A stretch of DNA of 64,000 nt from Gemella haemolysans ATCC 10379 (GTDB lineage: Bacteria > Bacillota > Bacilli > Staphylococcales > Gemellaceae): assembly GCF_000173915.1 (NCBI RefSeq), contig NZ_ACDZ02000014.1:372001-436000 (forward strand). The letters run 5' to 3'. Shown here one piece after another: positions 47,601 to 55,450 of this stretch. Within the stretch, counting starts at the first letter, position 1. The number at the start of each line of letters is the position of its first letter. The notes beneath the pieces are model-generated. The model was given only the letters and a program-made list of their open reading frames with translations, made no database searches and was not told where the DNA came from. The position numbers and the translations under genes were made by a program.

Positions 47601-48284
47601 AATGCTGTTCGTAGATTAACTTCTGATGAAATTAAAAATTTAACTTCATTCGATAAATTAATTGAAAATGATGTTATTACAAGAAGAGGATATATAGACC
47701 AAGGTGAGTATGAAAGAAATGGATACCACACAATTAATCTATTCTCACCAATTTATTCTGCTTTAAGTAGTAAAATAGGAACTCCGGGTGACTTAATGGG
47801 ACGCCGTATGGCATTTGAACTATTAGCAGCTAAAGGTTATAAAGAAGGTATGGTACCTTACATTTCTAATCAATATGAAAAAGAAGCAAAAGATAGAGGA
47901 AGTAAGATAAGATCTTATGGTAAAGAAATAGGCTTAGTTACTGATGACTTAGTGCTTGAGAAAGTATTTAATAAAAAATATGGTTCTTGGGTTGAATTCA
48001 AGAAGGATATGTATAAAGAAAGAGTAGAACAATTCAGTAAATTAAATAGAGTTAGCTTCTTTGATCCTAATGGCCCATGGGGACGACAAAAAAATGTAAC
48101 AGTTAATAATATAAGTGTACTTGAGAAAATGATTGAAACAGCAGTTAGAGAAGATGCTGAAGATTTCACAGCACAAGTATACCCTGATACAAATAGTAGA
48201 GTTCTTAAACTGAAAAAAGCAATATTTAAAGCTTATCTAGATCAAACTAAAGATTTTAGAACATCTATATTTGGTGGAAAATAA
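41679..48284 (+). CDS. Two-protease surface protein: V8-like serine protease plus M26 metalloprotease
   Basis: Giant secreted protein (2201 residues). The YSIRK-like signal (FSLRKLTVGVCSMTIG) is at 12-27. The sorting motif LPNTG (98-102) lies near the N-terminus, followed by two hydrophobic stretches, as in streptococcal IgA1/Zmp proteases. Then come a charged linker, a G5 domain (about 280-358), 14.5 repeats of 20 residues (380-667), a V8/trypsin-like serine protease domain with His724, Asp779 and Ser850 (GMSGGG), an M26 N-terminal domain (about 1040-1290) and an M26 catalytic domain with HEMTH (1847-1851) and Glu1871 as zinc ligands. The start is TTG 41679 behind GAAGG; there is no earlier ATG. 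It probably cleaves host proteins; IgA1 is a possible target but not shown. Two proteases in one chain is unusual. Confidence 0.9.
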   Translation: MRKYLEEKYNKFSLRKLTVGVCSMTIGSFFLVSTVQPEDYVVKAADNAIVHYKYVGEDNLTDKEKELIKKEVPSVVSSKEETYYLVFKPTKTTQLNKLPNTGLNYGVGSMLLGGMLGLVVVVVAKGKNKSRKILSILLVTSLGATTLELPARAMEDLQLSVYNMDYNLKVGDKLPEISSIPGYSFVGFIKNEAETKKENEEVKEQITSQQHNKKQPELKENTDENVIENKQENKTTLKISDKKEDKKVIENINKKDEKKVQGVNTVNPQDEVLAGKLTKPELLYSDKIIETPLKYNQIIESNDQLPEGTTRIKQQGKEGKKTEVIRMFTVEGKEVSRELISTKTEEPVSEIIEKGTKKAVSNVITKGQKLVKPAVEVKPEYTGVQAGAIVEPVKAEVPKEYTGVQAGAIVEPAKVETPKEYTGVQAGAIVEPAKAEVSKEYTGVQAGTIVEPAKAEVPKEYTGVQAGAIVEPEKVEPQYGGVTSGALVKPEKIEAPKEYTGVQAGAVVEPAKAEAPKEYRGVQAGAIVEPEKIESPKEYTGVQAGAVVEPAKAEVPKEYRGVQAGAIVEPEKIESPKEYTGEQSGAIVEPEKVETTKEYTGIQAGALVEPEKVEAPKEYTGVQAGAIVEPEKVEPPKEYTGVQAGAIVEPEKVEAPKEYTGKIEPLKTENPKPTVENNNTAEINNVPKNASALLRMNFVKGNQVLSGTGSATFIAPNVLLTVAHNFINNSADNSTGEFIGDKSKNTYEWQTPDGQKGSFTSEDIHFYNKKDYPKGFIYDLAVITLPQSTRRQHANLVENYSKVNVNDKLNVYGYPRGEYAHLKDTTVEIEQKYANNTYGVQYQGGKAGMSGGGIFNSKGEVIGLHQNGAENRSGGLILSPTQLDWIRSIIKGKEITPNYDALERHKDEKKDDIKEEKQVDKKLELRNISNVELYTLENNKYRHVSSLSSVPTNPEAYFMKVKSENFKDVMLPVKSIESARKDNQDVYKIVGQANDLIQHENNITLENYTYYLPKTVNSENGVYTSFKNLVDAMNINPYGTFRLGATMDAREVELSDGQESYINKEFSGKLIGENKGKYYAIYNLKKPLFKALSHATIQDLSIKEANVSSKEDAATIAKEAKNDTTIANVHSSGVIAGERSIGGLISQVTDSTISNSSFTGRITNTYDTTATYQIGGLVGKLSGVGALIEKSISSIDMATNANTGDQVVGGVAGVVDKKATIRNSYVEGNLNNVKPFGKVGGVVGNLWDRETSEVSNSGNLTNVLSDVNVTNGNAIAGYDFNGIKATNTYSNKNNKVVKVVQVDDEVLSKDSEEQRGTVLENNIVLEKKIELVPKKNTKIEDFNFSSRYETDYKNLKDADVSRLRVYKNIEKLLPFYNRETIVKYGNLVDANNTLYTKDLVSVVPMKDKEVISDINKNKTSINKLLLHYSDNTSQTLDIKYLQDFSKVAEYEIANTKLIYTPNTLLHSYNNIVKAVLNDLKSVQYDSDAVRKVLDISSNIKLTELYLDEQFTKTKANIEDSLSKLLSADAVIAENSNSIIDNYVIEKIKNNKEALLLGLTYLERWYNFKYDNTSAKDLVLYHLDFFGKSNSSALDNVIELGKSGFNNLLAKNNVITYNVLLSKNYGTEGLFKALEGYRKVFLPNVSNNDWFKTQSKAYIVEEKSTIPEVSSKQSKQGTEHSIGVYDRLTSPSWKYQSMVLPLLTLPEEKMIFMIANISTIGFGAYDRYRSSEYPKGDKLNRFVEENAQAAAKRFRDHYDYWYKILDKENKEKLFRSVLVYDAFRFGNDTNKETQEANFETNNPVIKNFFGPAGNNVVHNKHGAYATGDAFYYMAYRMLDKSGAVTYTHEMTHNSDREIYLGGYGRRSGLGPEFYAKGLLQAPDHSYDPTITINSVLKYDDSENSTRLQIADPTQRFTNVEDLHNYMHNMFDLIYTLEILEGRAVAKLDYNEKNDLLRKIENIYKKDPDGNSVYATNAVRRLTSDEIKNLTSFDKLIENDVITRRGYIDQGEYERNGYHTINLFSPIYSALSSKIGTPGDLMGRRMAFELLAAKGYKEGMVPYISNQYEKEAKDRGSKIRSYGKEIGLVTDDLVLEKVFNKKYGSWVEFKKDMYKERVEQFSKLNRVSFFDPNGPWGRQKNVTVNNISVLEKMIETAVREDAEDFTAQVYPDTNSRVLKLKKAIFKAYLDQTKDFRTSIFGGK
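42816..43679 (+). repeat. Coding repeat array, 14.5 units of 60 bp, in the M26 gene
   Basis: Each unit encodes EYTGVQAGAIVEPxKxExPK. Unit five is 18 codons and unit six is diverged (QYGGVTSGALVKP). Units 7-8 and 9-10 are near-identical 120-bp doublets, which points to recent duplication. The last unit stops after ten codons. The repeats are proline- and acid-rich and probably form an extended stalk. The same repeat occurs in the subtilisin gene at 54163. Confidence 0.95.
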
Positions 48285-48305
48285 TATAATCTACAATGTA
48301 GACAT

Positions 48306-48344
48306 AAATAAGGATATGTGAGTATAGTTCGCATATCCTTATTT
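48306..48344 (+). terminator. Intrinsic terminator after the M26 gene
   Basis: AAATAAGGATATG at 48306-48318 and CATATCCTTATTT at 48332-48344 are exact complements. Confidence 0.85.
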
Positions 48345-48448
48345 ACTATAAATTATTGATGAAAATAAATTTTTACTAGAGTATAAGTTATATGAGTTAT
48401 TCTGAACTATGTTATAATTAAGCTATAGATATTAAAGGAGATTTTGAG

Positions 48449-49204
48449 ATGATTAAAATAGAAGTATGTGCTAATAGTGTACAAGATTGTTTAGTAGCAC
48501 AAAATGAAGGTGCAGATAGAATAGAATTAATTAGTGCTAGTTATCTAGGTGGTTTAACACCGACATTGACAGTGTTAGATATGGCAATTGAAAGTGGAGT
48601 CGAGATACCTATAATGACGATGGTAAGACCTAGGGGAGGTGGTTTTTGCTATTCGGAATTAGAAAAAGAACAGATGTTTAGAGAAGCTAGGGAACTGCTA
48701 GAACACGGCGCAAAAGGAATAGTATTTGGATTTTTGAATGAAAGTAGAAGAATTAACTGGGAAGATACTGAGAAAATGATAAACTTATGTAAAAGTTTTG
48801 AAGCGGAAAGTGTCTTTCATAGAGCGTTTGATTGCTCAGATGAACCAGAATATAATATTCAACGCTTGATTGAATTAGGTTGTACAAGAGTATTAACTAG
48901 TGGACTGGGTGCAAATGTTAATAAAGGTGTAGAACTTTTGAAACAGCTTCAAGAAAAGTTTGGGGATAAAATTGAGATTCTTGCTGGTGCGGGTGTAACT
49001 ACAGAGAATATTGAATATATTATTAAAGAAACCGGAGTTACTCAAGTTCATGGAACATTTAAAAAATACGGAGTTGATCCAACGACAACTGGAGTGGATG
49101 TGACTTATAGATATACAGACAAAGGAGACTATGAAGAAGTGAATCCTAAGGAGTTAGCTTTGGCGATAAACATAGTAAAAAAATTAAATAAGGAAATGTA
49201 TTAA
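48449..49204 (+). CDS. cutC: CutC family protein
   Basis: The 251-residue TIM-barrel protein shows the CutC pattern: IEVCANSVQDCLVAQNEGADRIELI at the start, then IMTMVRPRGGGFCYSELE, FHRAFDC and VLTSG. CutC was first tied to copper homeostasis, but its biochemical role is unsettled. AAAGGAG precedes the ATG. The glyoxalase-like gene begins one base after its stop, so they form an operon. Confidence 0.9.
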   Translation: MIKIEVCANSVQDCLVAQNEGADRIELISASYLGGLTPTLTVLDMAIESGVEIPIMTMVRPRGGGFCYSELEKEQMFREARELLEHGAKGIVFGFLNESRRINWEDTEKMINLCKSFEAESVFHRAFDCSDEPEYNIQRLIELGCTRVLTSGLGANVNKGVELLKQLQEKFGDKIEILAGAGVTTENIEYIIKETGVTQVHGTFKKYGVDPTTTGVDVTYRYTDKGDYEEVNPKELALAINIVKKLNKEMY

Positions 49205-49205
49205 A

Positions 49206-49589
49206 ATGTTTAAAAATGTACATCACATAGCGATTATAGGAACAGATTATATTAAAACAAAGGAGTTTTACGTAGATAAGTTGGGTTTTAGTATTATTAG
49301 TGAACATAATCGACCAGAGAAGAATGATATTATTATAAATGTAAAACAAGGAAATCTAGTATTAGAAATTTTTATTAAAAAAGATGCTCCATTGAGACCT
49401 AAGATGCCAAGCCCAGAATACAGTGGATTAAGACATTTAGCTTTTAAAGTAGATGATGTAGAAGCGGTTCTGAAAAAATTTGATGAATTAGATATTCCTC
49501 ATGGAGAATTAAGATACGATGATTTCGATAATAGGAAAATGGCATTTTTCTTTGATCCAGATGGATTACCTTTAGAAATACATGAATAA
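49206..49589 (+). CDS. VOC/glyoxalase-like metalloenzyme (GloA2-like)
   Basis: The 127-residue protein has the vicinal-oxygen-chelate fold with likely metal ligands His6 or His7 (VHHIAI), Glu in LVLEIF, His in GLRHLAF and Glu in LEIHE at the C-terminus. Layout and length fit the SMU1112c/YaeR-type glyoxalase-like proteins. It is the second gene of the cutC operon. Substrate is unknown. Confidence 0.85.
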   Translation: MFKNVHHIAIIGTDYIKTKEFYVDKLGFSIISEHNRPEKNDIIINVKQGNLVLEIFIKKDAPLRPKMPSPEYSGLRHLAFKVDDVEAVLKKFDELDIPHGELRYDDFDNRKMAFFFDPDGLPLEIHE

Positions 49590-49590
49590 A

Positions 49591-49637
49591 AATAAAGAAG
49601 AAACTTAGGGTACTAAGTTTCTTCTTTATTTTTTTAT
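49591..49637 (+). terminator. Strong intrinsic terminator after the cutC operon
   Basis: Eighteen-base arms at 49591-49608 and 49613-49630 are exact complements with a GGTA loop, followed by T run. Confidence 0.95.
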
Positions 49638-49728
49638 AATTAAACAGAAAAATCTATTGATTTTACAGATAATATATGTTTAAATAGAGAAATATAATTA
49701 AAATATACTTAAAAAAAGGAGAGAAATA

Positions 49729-52700
49729 ATGCAATTTGGAAAAAAAGCCGCTGTATCATTTGTAACAGCTACATTACTACTAACTAATCTACATGTAATG
49801 AATTTTAATAATTTAGAGAAGAATTGGGTATATGCTGAAGAAAATGGAAAGGCTGATGCTGTATCTAATACTTCTGCACATACTTTTAAAGATGAGGATA
49901 AAGTTAAAATTATTGTTTCTTTAAAAGAGGACAAAGTAGATCCTAATTCATTGAAAACTGAAGAAGGAAGAAAAGAACGTGAAAAAAGTACTAAAGAACC
50001 ACGTGAAAGAGCACTAAAAGAAATTAAAGATAAAGGTGTTGATTACAAAGTATTATTTGAATATGACACACTTTTAAATGGATTTTCTTTAGAAACTTCT
50101 TATGCTGATGCTAAAAAAATTCAGGCGATGGACTTTGTAAACAGTGTTGAAGTGAGTGTTGATTATGAAGTTCCTGAAACTACTACAAAGAATGATGAAG
50201 ATGATACTGCTTTAAAAAATACAGTTATCGATAGTAATAGAATTATTGGTGTTCAAGGTCTTTGGGATAAAGGGTATAAAGGACAAGGAAGAGTAGTAGC
50301 AGTTATTGATTCAGGTTTAGATCCTAATCATGATATATTACATCTAACTGATGCTAGTAAAGCTAAATATAAAAATAAAGCTGAACTAGAATCTGTAAGA
50401 GAAAAAGCTGGAATTGATTATGGAAAATGGTATAGTGATAAACTGATTTATGCATTTAACTACTACGACTGGGATAATAACTTAAAAGAGAAAAAAGATA
50501 AATCACACGGTATGCACGTTGTCGGAACTTCAGTTGGTAATCCAACGAAAAAAGCACCGAATAATGAGTATGTTGCGGGTGTTGCTCCAGAATCACAATT
50601 AATCTTTATGCGAGTTTTCTCGGATAAACAAGGTGGAGCGAAAACTAGTACATTTTTATATGTTAAAGCTATAGAAGATGCTGTTAAATTAGGGGCTGAT
50701 TCTATTAATATGAGTTTAGGTGCTACTGCAGGTGCAGTAACAGAAGTTGGTCAAGGTACTATCGATGCGATTGCGCTTGCTAAAAAGGCTGGGGTCAATG
50801 TTGTAGTCGCAGCAGGTAATGACAATGTATTTGGAAATGGTCAAAGTAAACCAAATGCATCTAATCCAGACTACGGATTAATCGGAACACCATCTGTAAC
50901 TCCTGATTCAATAGCTGTAGCGGCTATAAACAATAGTGTCATGAATACTGAAGTAATGACTGTTGTTGGATTAGAAGGAAATGAAGAATGGGATAATGGT
51001 GAAGCTACAATCAGACCATTTGCTAAAAGATTTAATCCGAAAACTGAGTACTCATACTTTAATGCTGGCTATGGTTTAGAAAATGATTTTAAAAACCAAG
51101 ATGTAAAAGGTAAAATTGCAGTAATGATGCGTGGAGGTGGAAATACTTTCGCGGATAAAGTAGCAGCTGCTAAAAAAGCAGGAGCTGCTGGTGCTGTTTT
51201 ATATAATACAAAAGAAGGTGGAGAAGAGTTACTTAATGTTGCATTAAATAATTATGACAGTGATTTTCCTGTAGTGTTCGTTGGATATAAATTCGGTAAT
51301 TTATTAGCAACTTATCCAGATTATTATAAATTAAAATTTACTGGACATTTCAGTAAGAGACCTCACCCACAAGCAAATCAACTTGCTGATTTTACGAGTT
51401 GGGGAGTAACTGGAGACGGACTATTCAAGCCTGATGTTACAGCACCAGGTGGTGATGTTTATTCATCATTCAATAATGGAACGTATGGATTAGATAGTGG
51501 TACAAGTATGGCTTCACCACACGTAGCAGGAGCTGTATCATTAATGAAACAAGTATTCCAGGAAAGGTATCCTGACCTTCAAGGTGAAGAATTACAGAAA
51601 TTAATAAAACATCTATTAATGAGTACTGCGGTTCCAAACTATAATAATGAAACAAAAGCATTTACGTCACCTAGACAACAAGGAGCTGGAGTTATTGATG
51701 TCTCTAAAGCGGCATTTGGTGATTTATATGTGACTGGTGACAATGATTATGGAAGTATCTCTTTAGGTAATGTCCAAGATACATTTAAGTTTAATGTAGT
51801 ATTACATAACTTATCAGATCAACCTAAAGAACTTGTTTACAAGTCTTATTTAAATACTGATGGTGTAGAAAATGGACAAATAACACTAAAACCAAGACAA
51901 TTATCAGAAAGTAATGGAGGAGAGACTGTAGTAGTTCCTGCTAAAGGTGAAAAATCTGTTACGATTACTGTTGATGCTACACAATTTAGAAATGAATTAG
52001 AAGGACAAATGCCAAATGGTTATTATCTTGAAGGATTTGTAAGATTCTTTGATCCTAAAGATACGAATACAGCAGTTGCTGGAATTCCATACGTTGGTTT
52101 TAAAGGTGAGTTCCAAAATCTTCCAGTAGTTGAAAAACCAATATATGAATTTAAAGGAAATGAAAAACCATTCTATTACTATAAACCTAATACAACAGAG
52201 CGCGATGATAAAAATAACTTTACTTCATTAGTTACTGTTGATGTAAATGGTGAAGAAAAGAACATTAAAGTTTTAGGAGAGTACAATGATCCTAAGACTA
52301 AGTCTAATTATTTTGGTAAATTGGCATTTTCTCCAAATGGTGATAGACAACATGATGAGGTTGGATTTAAAGCAACATTCTTAAGAAACTATGAGAATCT
52401 TAAATTATCAGTTTATGCCAAAGACGATGTTGAACGTAAAAATCCATTATATGAAAATGGTAATGTTTCTGGTAAAAAGAACTTCTTCCATAACAAGTCT
52501 ACTAATAAAAAAGCCGTGTTAGTTACTGAAACAAACTGGAAGGGACAAGATAAAAATGGAAATCCATTGCCAGATGGTGAATATCAATATGTAGTTAGTT
52601 ATAGCCCTGTAGCAACAGGTGCGAAGATGCAAGAAACAGCATTTAACATTACACTTGATAGAGTTGCACCGCAAATTGTTGGTACAGGCGGAGTTTATGA

Positions 52701-54915
52701 CGAAAAAACTAGAACATTTAAACCGTATGCAGTTAAAGAAAACGGAAGTGGAGTACTTTATAAGAAATTAAGTTATAAAGTCACTAAAAAAGGTAAAGAT
52801 GGAAAAACAGTAGAAAATGAAGTTGTTGTTGAACCAAATATAGATGGTACATTTACTCTTCCAGAAAAAGTATCTCTTGATAAATTTACTTATGAAGTAG
52901 GTGACTTTGCAGGAAATAAAGATAGTGTTGGAATTTCAAAAGTTCAAAATACTGAAAAAGGTACTGTAGAGGTTAAGACTACAGCTAAAGATGGAACAGG
53001 AGATTATTCTACTAACGTAAGATATGCTATAAAAAATGAAAAAGGTGAGTTAGTTGGAGAAGACTTCACGAAGAATGGGAAGAACCTAACAGCTCTACCA
53101 TATGGTAAATATACTGTACAAGTAGTTCTTACTGATGAAGCTCTTAAATTAACTAGTCCTAAAGAAGTAGCTTTTGAGATTACTAAAGATGATTCAACTA
53201 AAACAGTAGAATTTACATTTGAAGAGCAAAAGAGAAACACGACAATAATTAAATTTGATAAAGTTATACCTGCTGGAGCAAAAGTATTTGTTACAAATGA
53301 ACAAGGTGAAAAAACAGAATTATCAAGAAGTTTATATAGTGAAAAAGAATTCCAAAAACGCTTAAACAATGGTAAATATATTGTTGAAGTAGTATTACCT
53401 GAAGGATATAGATCTTCTGAAAATAACTTTGAACTTGTAGTAGGGAACGGACGTAATATAAAAGAACTACAATTGAGTGTAGCTCAAAAAGTAGCTAGCG
53501 TTACAACTGCAGAAGGTGTAACTACTCCAGCAACTGTTGAGTTTGGAGAAGCTAAACTTTATAATGATTATAAACTTGTAGTTAGTGATGTTGAAAAAAC
53601 TAGTAAAGAAAAAATAATTAAACAGTTAACTGACAGTAAGATTGATTTAACTAAATATGATGTTGTATTTTATGATATCCATTTAGAAGATAGAAATAAT
53701 AAAACAGTAGAAGTTGATGGAACTAGAAAAGTTACTCTATCATTAGATAAAATGCCAGCGAAATTTGGTCATGAGAAAAAAGATGGAACAATTGAGCCAG
53801 TAAACGGTGCAGTAGTTGACGGTAAATTTGTCTTCACAGTAGATGGATTTAGTAATTTTGTGGCTCTTATAGAGAAAAATGCACCTAAAGAAGAGGTTAA
53901 GGTAGATAAGAGTCAATTAAAATTAGCTTCTGATAATTTCAAAGTTACAACTGATAGTGATAAGTATGAATATGCGTCATTAGATGCTAAAGAGGCATAC
54001 AACAAAGCAATTAATAAAGCTAAACAACTGTTAGAAGATGAACACGTAACACAAGAAGAAGTAAATAAAGCTGTTGAGGAGTTAAATGTAGCTATATCTA
54101 AACTTACTGGTGTTAAACCAAAAGATGCAAAAGGTGAACCTGAGCAAGCTGATGCACCTAAAGAATACACAGGAGTGCAAGCTGGTGCAGTAGTAGAACC
54201 AGAGAAGGCAGAAGCACCTAAAGAATACACAGGAGTACAAGCTGGAGCAGTGGTAGAACCAGAAAAAGCGGAAGGTCCTAAAGAATACACAGGAGTGCAA
54301 GCTGGAACAGTGGTAGAGCCAGAGAAAGCGGAAGGTCCTAAAGAGTATACAGGAGTACAAGCTGGAGCAGTGGTAGGGCCAGAGAAAGTAGAAGCTCCAA
54401 AAAAATATACTGGTAAAGTTGAGCAACCAAAAGCAGAAGCATCAAGTGTAGATAAAAAAGAACTTGCGTCTGAGGTTGAGAAAAATGGAGACCTAACATC
54501 ACAAGATAGCTTTAAAGATGCAGATGAAGTAGTTAAGAAAGAATATAAAGAAGCTCTTAAAGTGGCTAATTTAGTACTATCTAATGCAAATGCAAAACAA
54601 GATGAAGTAAACAATGCATTAGAAAATCTTAAAAAAGCATCAGAAAAAGTAAGTAAAGGAAAATCTAAATTATCAACATTACTTGGCGATGTATTTAAAA
54701 AAGATAAGGATAAAGATAAAGCAAGTGTTGGATTAGCAGATGTAGCCAAAGATCAAGGAATGGTAGCAAACAATTCTCAAGTAAATCTTGGAACTGTAGG
54801 AAAATCAAATTCTCTATTAGCTAAGACAGGAACATTAGCTTTACCTACAACTTTTGTAGGACTTGCATTAATTTGTTTAGTATACGTACTAAGAAAAAGA
54901 AAAAATACTAAATAA
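49729..54915 (+). CDS. C5a-peptidase-like cell-surface subtilisin
   Basis: The 1728-residue secreted serine protease has a signal peptide at 1-36, an I9-like propeptide (about 55-150), a subtilase domain with Asp194 (AVIDSG), His260 (SHGMH) and Ser593 (GTSMASPH), the oxyanion Asn in AAGND, and an inserted PA domain (about 440-545). Fn3-like domains follow, as in streptococcal C5a peptidase. Next are a FIVAR domain (about 1391-1460), 4.5 copies of the EYTGVQAG repeat (1479-1568), a second FIVAR domain (about 1574-1640) and a sorting end. The sorting motif reads LAKTG (about 1697-1701) instead of LPxTG, then a hydrophobic helix and RKRKNTK. AAAGGAG precedes the ATG. It is likely wall-attached and acts on host proteins; target unknown. 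Confidence 0.92.
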   Translation: MQFGKKAAVSFVTATLLLTNLHVMNFNNLEKNWVYAEENGKADAVSNTSAHTFKDEDKVKIIVSLKEDKVDPNSLKTEEGRKEREKSTKEPRERALKEIKDKGVDYKVLFEYDTLLNGFSLETSYADAKKIQAMDFVNSVEVSVDYEVPETTTKNDEDDTALKNTVIDSNRIIGVQGLWDKGYKGQGRVVAVIDSGLDPNHDILHLTDASKAKYKNKAELESVREKAGIDYGKWYSDKLIYAFNYYDWDNNLKEKKDKSHGMHVVGTSVGNPTKKAPNNEYVAGVAPESQLIFMRVFSDKQGGAKTSTFLYVKAIEDAVKLGADSINMSLGATAGAVTEVGQGTIDAIALAKKAGVNVVVAAGNDNVFGNGQSKPNASNPDYGLIGTPSVTPDSIAVAAINNSVMNTEVMTVVGLEGNEEWDNGEATIRPFAKRFNPKTEYSYFNAGYGLENDFKNQDVKGKIAVMMRGGGNTFADKVAAAKKAGAAGAVLYNTKEGGEELLNVALNNYDSDFPVVFVGYKFGNLLATYPDYYKLKFTGHFSKRPHPQANQLADFTSWGVTGDGLFKPDVTAPGGDVYSSFNNGTYGLDSGTSMASPHVAGAVSLMKQVFQERYPDLQGEELQKLIKHLLMSTAVPNYNNETKAFTSPRQQGAGVIDVSKAAFGDLYVTGDNDYGSISLGNVQDTFKFNVVLHNLSDQPKELVYKSYLNTDGVENGQITLKPRQLSESNGGETVVVPAKGEKSVTITVDATQFRNELEGQMPNGYYLEGFVRFFDPKDTNTAVAGIPYVGFKGEFQNLPVVEKPIYEFKGNEKPFYYYKPNTTERDDKNNFTSLVTVDVNGEEKNIKVLGEYNDPKTKSNYFGKLAFSPNGDRQHDEVGFKATFLRNYENLKLSVYAKDDVERKNPLYENGNVSGKKNFFHNKSTNKKAVLVTETNWKGQDKNGNPLPDGEYQYVVSYSPVATGAKMQETAFNITLDRVAPQIVGTGGVYDEKTRTFKPYAVKENGSGVLYKKLSYKVTKKGKDGKTVENEVVVEPNIDGTFTLPEKVSLDKFTYEVGDFAGNKDSVGISKVQNTEKGTVEVKTTAKDGTGDYSTNVRYAIKNEKGELVGEDFTKNGKNLTALPYGKYTVQVVLTDEALKLTSPKEVAFEITKDDSTKTVEFTFEEQKRNTTIIKFDKVIPAGAKVFVTNEQGEKTELSRSLYSEKEFQKRLNNGKYIVEVVLPEGYRSSENNFELVVGNGRNIKELQLSVAQKVASVTTAEGVTTPATVEFGEAKLYNDYKLVVSDVEKTSKEKIIKQLTDSKIDLTKYDVVFYDIHLEDRNNKTVEVDGTRKVTLSLDKMPAKFGHEKKDGTIEPVNGAVVDGKFVFTVDGFSNFVALIEKNAPKEEVKVDKSQLKLASDNFKVTTDSDKYEYASLDAKEAYNKAINKAKQLLEDEHVTQEEVNKAVEELNVAISKLTGVKPKDAKGEPEQADAPKEYTGVQAGAVVEPEKAEAPKEYTGVQAGAVVEPEKAEGPKEYTGVQAGTVVEPEKAEGPKEYTGVQAGAVVGPEKVEAPKKYTGKVEQPKAEASSVDKKELASEVEKNGDLTSQDSFKDADEVVKKEYKEALKVANLVLSNANAKQDEVNNALENLKKASEKVSKGKSKLSTLLGDVFKKDKDKDKASVGLADVAKDQGMVANNSQVNLGTVGKSNSLLAKTGTLALPTTFVGLALICLVYVLRKRKNTK
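54163..54432 (+). repeat. Coding repeat array, 4.5 units of 60 bp, in the subtilisin gene
   Basis: Four units encode EYTGVQAGAVVEPEKAExPK and a ten-codon half unit follows (KYTGKVEQPK), the same truncated end as in the M26 gene array. The codons are also very similar to those of the 42816 array, so exchange between the two genes is likely. Confidence 0.95.
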
Positions 54916-54926
54916 TATATTACAAA

Positions 54927-54968
54927 ATAATTCTCTTTAACAATTGTGTTAAAGGGAATTATTTCTTT
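54927..54968 (+). terminator. Intrinsic terminator after the subtilisin gene
   Basis: AATAATTCTCTTTAAC pairs with GTTAAAGGGAATTATT (one G-T), then TCTTTG. Confidence 0.8.
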
Positions 54969-54992
54969 GTTTGAAAATTATTAAAAAAGTTC

Positions 54993-55021
54993 TTGACATA
55001 ATTTGATGAAAAATGTATAAT
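54993..55021 (+). promoter_or_regulatory. Consensus promoter of the tRNA pair
   Basis: TTGACA at 54993-54998 and TATAAT at 55016-55021, with 17 bp between, are the exact consensus. It lies 19 bp before tRNA-His. Confidence 0.95.
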
Positions 55022-55039
55022 AAATATTGTTCTTGATAT

Positions 55040-55116
55040 GGCGGCTGTGGCGAAGTGGTTAACGCATCGGATTGTGGTTCCGACATTCGGGGGTTCGATT
55101 CCCCTCAGCCGCCCCA
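55040..55116 (+). tRNA. tRNA-His (GTG)
   Basis: The cloverleaf has acceptor arms GCGGCTG / CAGCCGC, anticodon arm TCGGA-TTGTGGT-TCCGA (anticodon GTG), T arm GGGGGTTCGATTCCCC and an encoded CCA. The extra G before the acceptor stem, which histidyl-tRNA synthetase needs, is encoded at 55040 and faces C73. Confidence 0.97.
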
Positions 55117-55136
55117 TTAAAAATTTAATATCTTTA

Positions 55137-55210
55137 GGCGGCTTAGCCAAGTGGTAAGGCACGGGTCTGCAAAACCTTGATCACCGGTTCAAATCCGGTA
55201 GCCGCCTCCA
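55137..55210 (+). tRNA. tRNA-Cys (GCA)
   Basis: Acceptor arms GGCGGCT / AGCCGCC, anticodon loop CTGCAAA (anticodon GCA), T arm CCGGTTCAAATCCGG, discriminator T and encoded CCA. It follows tRNA-His by 20 bp on the same transcript. Confidence 0.97.
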
Positions 55211-55450
55211 AATTTTACTCATCTTTTTATAAGGTGTTTTTTTTATACCTAAGTTACGGTTTATATTTTGTTATTCTTCCATTATTATGAAAATGTTCAA
55301 ACATTTATTAGTAATAACCGAACATTATTTTAGTAATGTGAAAATTTCTCGTTAAAAATTGTTATTATTTCTTTTTAAAAGCTAGATATATTTTTTTTTT
55401 GTGTTAAAATTATATAAAATTTATTTAAAAAAAATCGAGGAGGAAATAAT

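Noticed and set aside
53913-54749. A 278-codon minus-strand frame opposite the end of the subtilisin gene
   Set aside because: It is again the shadow of the repeat and FIVAR coding sequence; the composition is serine-rich and low complexity.
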